IMG/VR virus record: IMGVR_UViG_3300020057_000078
Coordinates: 1 to 39,895 of that record
DNA from: a virus
Strand: one strand, 5' to 3'
Length of the DNA: 39,895 nt
Shown here piece after piece: positions 38,413 to 39,895 of the stretch (the first letter of the stretch is position 1; the number at the start of each line of letters is the position of its first letter). A program made the translations under genes and the position numbers. The notes beneath the pieces are model-generated. The model was not told the DNA's origin and made no database searches. It saw only the letters and a program-made list of their open reading frames with translations.

Positions 38413-38798
38413 GTGGGCACTGAGAATTACGCCCGCTCGTCGTCAATGAACCAATCACCAAAACAGAACTCGGGCTGTAATCACTTGGTCTACTAGAATA
38501 TTTTCTTTTTTTATACTGGAAAATTTTCTTTTTTACCGGAAAATTTTCTTTTTTTTTACCGGAAAATTTTCTTGGAGGGGTAGTATAAACATATCCTTTA
38601 AAAAACTTTACGATTGACTTTCTCGGGCGCTGTTCACATTGTTCCAGTGTTGCAATTCTCTTGCATTAATCATCATCACTGGGTCCTTTGGTACTACTGA
38701 GTTTTATCTAAACGTGTTGAGTATCAACGATTTTAGATGATTATTGTTGATAACCTAGATTATGTTGCATTTTTATTTGCTCTATAACTAGCATCGTT
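38413..38798. other. AT-rich intergenic control region
   Basis: No supported gene. It holds the phased AAAATTTT repeats (38498-38571), a promoter-like spot around 38583-38590 (tagtataaac), and three TTTAGATrA elements (38701-38713 inverted, 38727-38743, 38793-38809). Origin of replication, packaging site or operator cluster are all possible. Confidence 0.5.
38498..38571. repeat. Four phased AAAATTTT repeats with TTTACCGG linkers
   Basis: Palindromic AAAATTTT at 38521, 38541 and 38564 plus a degenerate AATATTTT at 38498; spacing 23, 20 and 23 bases, about two DNA turns each. Each is followed by CTTTTTT and then ACCGG (ACTGG after the first). Such phased A-tracts bend DNA; they lie about 90-160 bases upstream of the late promoter and beside the small terminase gene. 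Confidence 0.7.
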
Positions 38799-38809
38799 TT
38801 AGATAATCA
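38701..38809. repeat. Three TTTAGATrA elements
   Basis: TTTTAGATGATTA (38731-38743) and TTTTAGATAATCA (38797-38809) are direct repeats; GTTTTATCTAAAC (38701-38713) is an inverted copy. The last overlaps the stop of the reverse zinc-finger gene. Iteron-like or operator sites. Confidence 0.45.
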
Positions 38810-39026
38810 GTGATTTGTGAGTAACTATCGGCTCTGTTTGAATTTTCGGTTCAATTCTGCTTGCTTCCAGCCCGATATTTATTTTCTTTCGTTCCCATTT
38901 ATCGCACCATCGACACCTTCTGATCATATAGAAATCATTGAGATGTTCCCACCGTTTGATTATTGACCAACGATGACCACAGAATCTACCGGAGTAGTTA
39001 CGAGAGGAGTCGGGATTAAACAGCAT
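38799..39026 (-). CDS. Small zinc-finger protein (75 aa), complete copy
   Basis: The protein is basic, with C-G-H at about residues 16-18 and C-R-W-C near residues 38-41, a likely single zinc site resembling the DUF1660-like prophage zinc proteins. The ATG at 39026 is chosen because the frame is conserved with the partial left copy by silent changes. It reads leftward towards the late promoter region, and its stop overlaps a TTTAGATAA repeat. It could be a small regulator, but no function can be assigned. Confidence 0.55.
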   Translation of the reverse strand: MLFNPDSSRNYSGRFCGHRWSIIKRWEHLNDFYMIRRCRWCDKWERKKINIGLEASRIEPKIQTEPIVTHKSLII

Positions 39027-39029
39027 TTA

Positions 39030-39097
39030 TGAAAACCCTAGATTTAAACAAAAAAACCCTTTACCCTGAGGGCTGGTTATTTTTTTCCCTATTGGTG
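39030..39097. promoter_or_regulatory. Second copy of the invariant 68-base block
   Basis: Identical to 199-266, with the same A7-hairpin-T7 layout. It lies just upstream (in the leftward sense) of the reverse zinc-finger gene and ahead of the rightward RHH promoter, so it sits between two divergent units. Confidence 0.4.
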
Positions 39098-39336
39098 GTT
39101 GCCGAGAGAAACCAGTTTGCGCTAAAGCTTCCTGCGCTTACCCTAAAACTCTCACAACTGATCAAGGCTGCCTGCCGTCGGCTCGTTCTCGCGGGGATCG
39201 TGCTGATCACATTCTCATCCGATCAATTCCGGGAGTTTCTTTTTTATCGCTCTTCCCACCAAAATACTGGGACCCGAATAAGCGGGCCTTCCGCTACCTC
39301 AACCATACCACCGATCCTTAATAAGTCAAGAGGGTA

Positions 39337-39376
39337 TTTAAAAAATATTGCACTCTCCTTATATATATGATATATC
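39337..39376 (+). promoter_or_regulatory. RHH promoter with GATATATC operator, right copy
   Basis: TTTAAA at 39337-39342 (TTGAAA in the left copy), 17-base spacer, TATATA at 39360-39365, then GATATATC at 39369-39376. The -35 is weaker than in the left copy. Confidence 0.5.
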
Positions 39377-39382
39377 CCCCGT

Positions 39383-39571
39383 ATGGACAACCTCAACAAT
39401 CGAATTTCCCGATTCAGTATCTACCTGGGGTACGGCGATGCTGGCAAAATCCTGCGCCAGCGGATTGAATCAGCAGCCGGCGGCAACCTGAATAGATTCA
39501 TCGTCGATGCCATCCTCGAGCATCTGAAAATCACTGGGTCTAAAGACCCAAGCTCTATCATCCATAAATGA
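39383..39571 (+). CDS. Ribbon-helix-helix-like regulator, right copy (62 aa)
   Basis: Differs from the left-copy protein at one residue that I can see (Thr for Asn near position 51), while the DNA has about ten silent changes, so selection keeps the protein. Same strand-helix-helix order, same flanking palindromes. Confidence 0.65.
   Translation: MDNLNNRISRFSIYLGYGDAGKILRQRIESAAGGNLNRFIVDAILEHLKITGSKDPSSIIHK
39536..39549. repeat. Right-copy partner of the covarying palindrome
   Basis: GGGTCT-AA-AGACCC, with the C-to-T and G-to-A pair that keeps the self-complementarity seen at 697-710. Confidence 0.5.
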
Positions 39572-39595
39572 GACTAAAGACCCATACGATTTACC

Positions 39596-39624
39596 TTGAC
39601 CATGGATGATATATCCGGCATACT
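39596..39624 (+). promoter_or_regulatory. Early promoter with GATATATC in spacer, right copy
   Basis: TTGACC at 39596-39601, a 17-base spacer holding GATATATC (39608-39615), and CATACT at 39619-39624. Same geometry as at 757-785. Confidence 0.6.
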
Positions 39625-39663
39625 CTATGTATGAAACAGACCACACTAACAGGAGGTCACACA

Positions 39664-39825
39664 ATGAAAAACAAAAAAGCGTACATGACAAAAGAAGGGA
39701 ACGGACAATGGATGATTTATCAATGGGATGAAAACGTGGGATGTTACCGCTCAGGAATTTCCCGGAATTATTTCGCGGCCCGGGCAGCCATCGGCGAGAT
39801 TCGGATTGAAGAGGCCACACGATGA
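39664..39825 (+). CDS. Small conserved protein, right copy (53 aa)
   Basis: Counterpart of the gene at 825-986 with a stronger AGGAGG ribosome site, which confirms the chosen start. Differences are few (Asn for Thr, Met for Val, Asn for His and Arg for Gln). Confidence 0.65.
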   Translation: MKNKKAYMTKEGNGQWMIYQWDENVGCYRSGISRNYFAARAAIGEIRIEEATR

Positions 39826-39895
39826 CAACCGAAAAACGCGAAGCGATCACGAAACACATTCTTACTTCGGAAGTGGCCATTGCTCAATGCACCTT
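39822..39895 (+). CDS. Small unknown protein, right copy, cut by window end
   Basis: Starts by ATGA overlap and matches the gene at 983-1165 for 24 codons until the sequence ends. Confidence 0.6.
   Translation, partial: MTTEKREAITKHILTSEVAIAQCT

Larger units (their letters stand above)
39027..39382. other. Non-coding leader region, right copy
   Basis: Counterpart of 197-543. It holds the invariant 68-base block and the second RHH promoter. An open frame at 39029-39370 has no ribosome site at normal distance and its counterpart in the left copy is broken by indels, so I do not call it a gene. Confidence 0.5.
38835..39895. repeat. Right copy of long imperfect terminal direct repeat
   Basis: This is the second copy of positions 1-1056; it runs to the end of the window, where the third rightward gene is cut. 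Differences in the genes are mostly silent, while the non-coding part has indels. It marks where the genome would close into a circle or where the next genome copy would begin. Confidence 0.9.

Noticed and set aside
38498-38571. CRISPR array
   Set aside because: Units are short A/T tracts with no unique spacers of constant length and no cas genes nearby.
39029-39370. Open forward frame of 113 codons starting M-K-T-L-D-L
   Set aside because: No ribosome site at normal distance; the counterpart at 198-482 is shifted by indels and the first 68 bases are identical even at silent sites, which points to DNA or RNA function, not coding.

Overview
The window looks like an almost complete genome of a tailed phage, probably a podovirus. 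It carries small and large terminase, portal, scaffold, an N4-gp56-type major capsid protein, a short-tail adaptor and nozzle, ejection-type internal proteins and a fibre. The early genes encode a replication initiator, a DnaB-type helicase core and a RecT/SSB/exonuclease-like recombination set. I see no integrase, no RNA polymerase and no DNA polymerase, so it is probably lytic and uses host polymerases. The host is Gram-negative by inference, from Sec signal peptides and a lipobox protein; I cannot name it.

Layout. Positions 1-1056 return as an imperfect direct repeat at 38835-39895. The unique length is therefore about 38.8 kb, and the contig appears to close on itself, but onto a diverged copy. 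This repeat carries a reverse-strand zinc-finger gene, a non-coding regulatory stretch, a ribbon-helix-helix (RHH) regulator gene and two promoters that share a GATATATC palindrome. Positions 825-4994 hold a run of small rightward genes, many joined by a near-constant ribosome-binding-site/stop/start module. Positions 5128-9740 hold recombination and replication genes packed with ATGA or GTGA overlaps. A tRNA-Trp gene lies at 9920-9991. Next come a pair of tandemly duplicated genes with alanine-rich tails and two small genes. The rightward arm ends tail-to-tail with the leftward arm at about 11765.

The leftward arm (38412 down to 11761) starts at a good sigma70-like promoter (38385-38412), whose transcript would begin with a long stem-loop. 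Its order is small terminase, a DegT-family sugar enzyme, large terminase, small genes (one needing a frameshift), portal, scaffold, capsid, a methyltransferase and four glycosyltransferases, tail adaptor, nozzle, a fibre-like protein, three ejection-type proteins, a large fibre, and finally small membrane proteins plus a DUF5675-type protein that may serve lysis.

Most unusual points: (1) four late-gene products, including the nozzle-like protein and the big fibre, start with Sec-type signal peptides; (2) a sugar-modification set is built into the morphogenesis operon, and its DegT-family enzyme has His where aminotransferases have the PLP lysine, as in 3-dehydratases; (3) a gene between portal and the upstream small gene is readable only through a -1 shift on an A9 tract; (4) two neighbouring internal virion proteins share a short peptide written with different codons; (5) the long terminal repeat is diverged, with mainly silent changes in its genes. 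All functional calls rest on reading motifs by eye; no database search was run.
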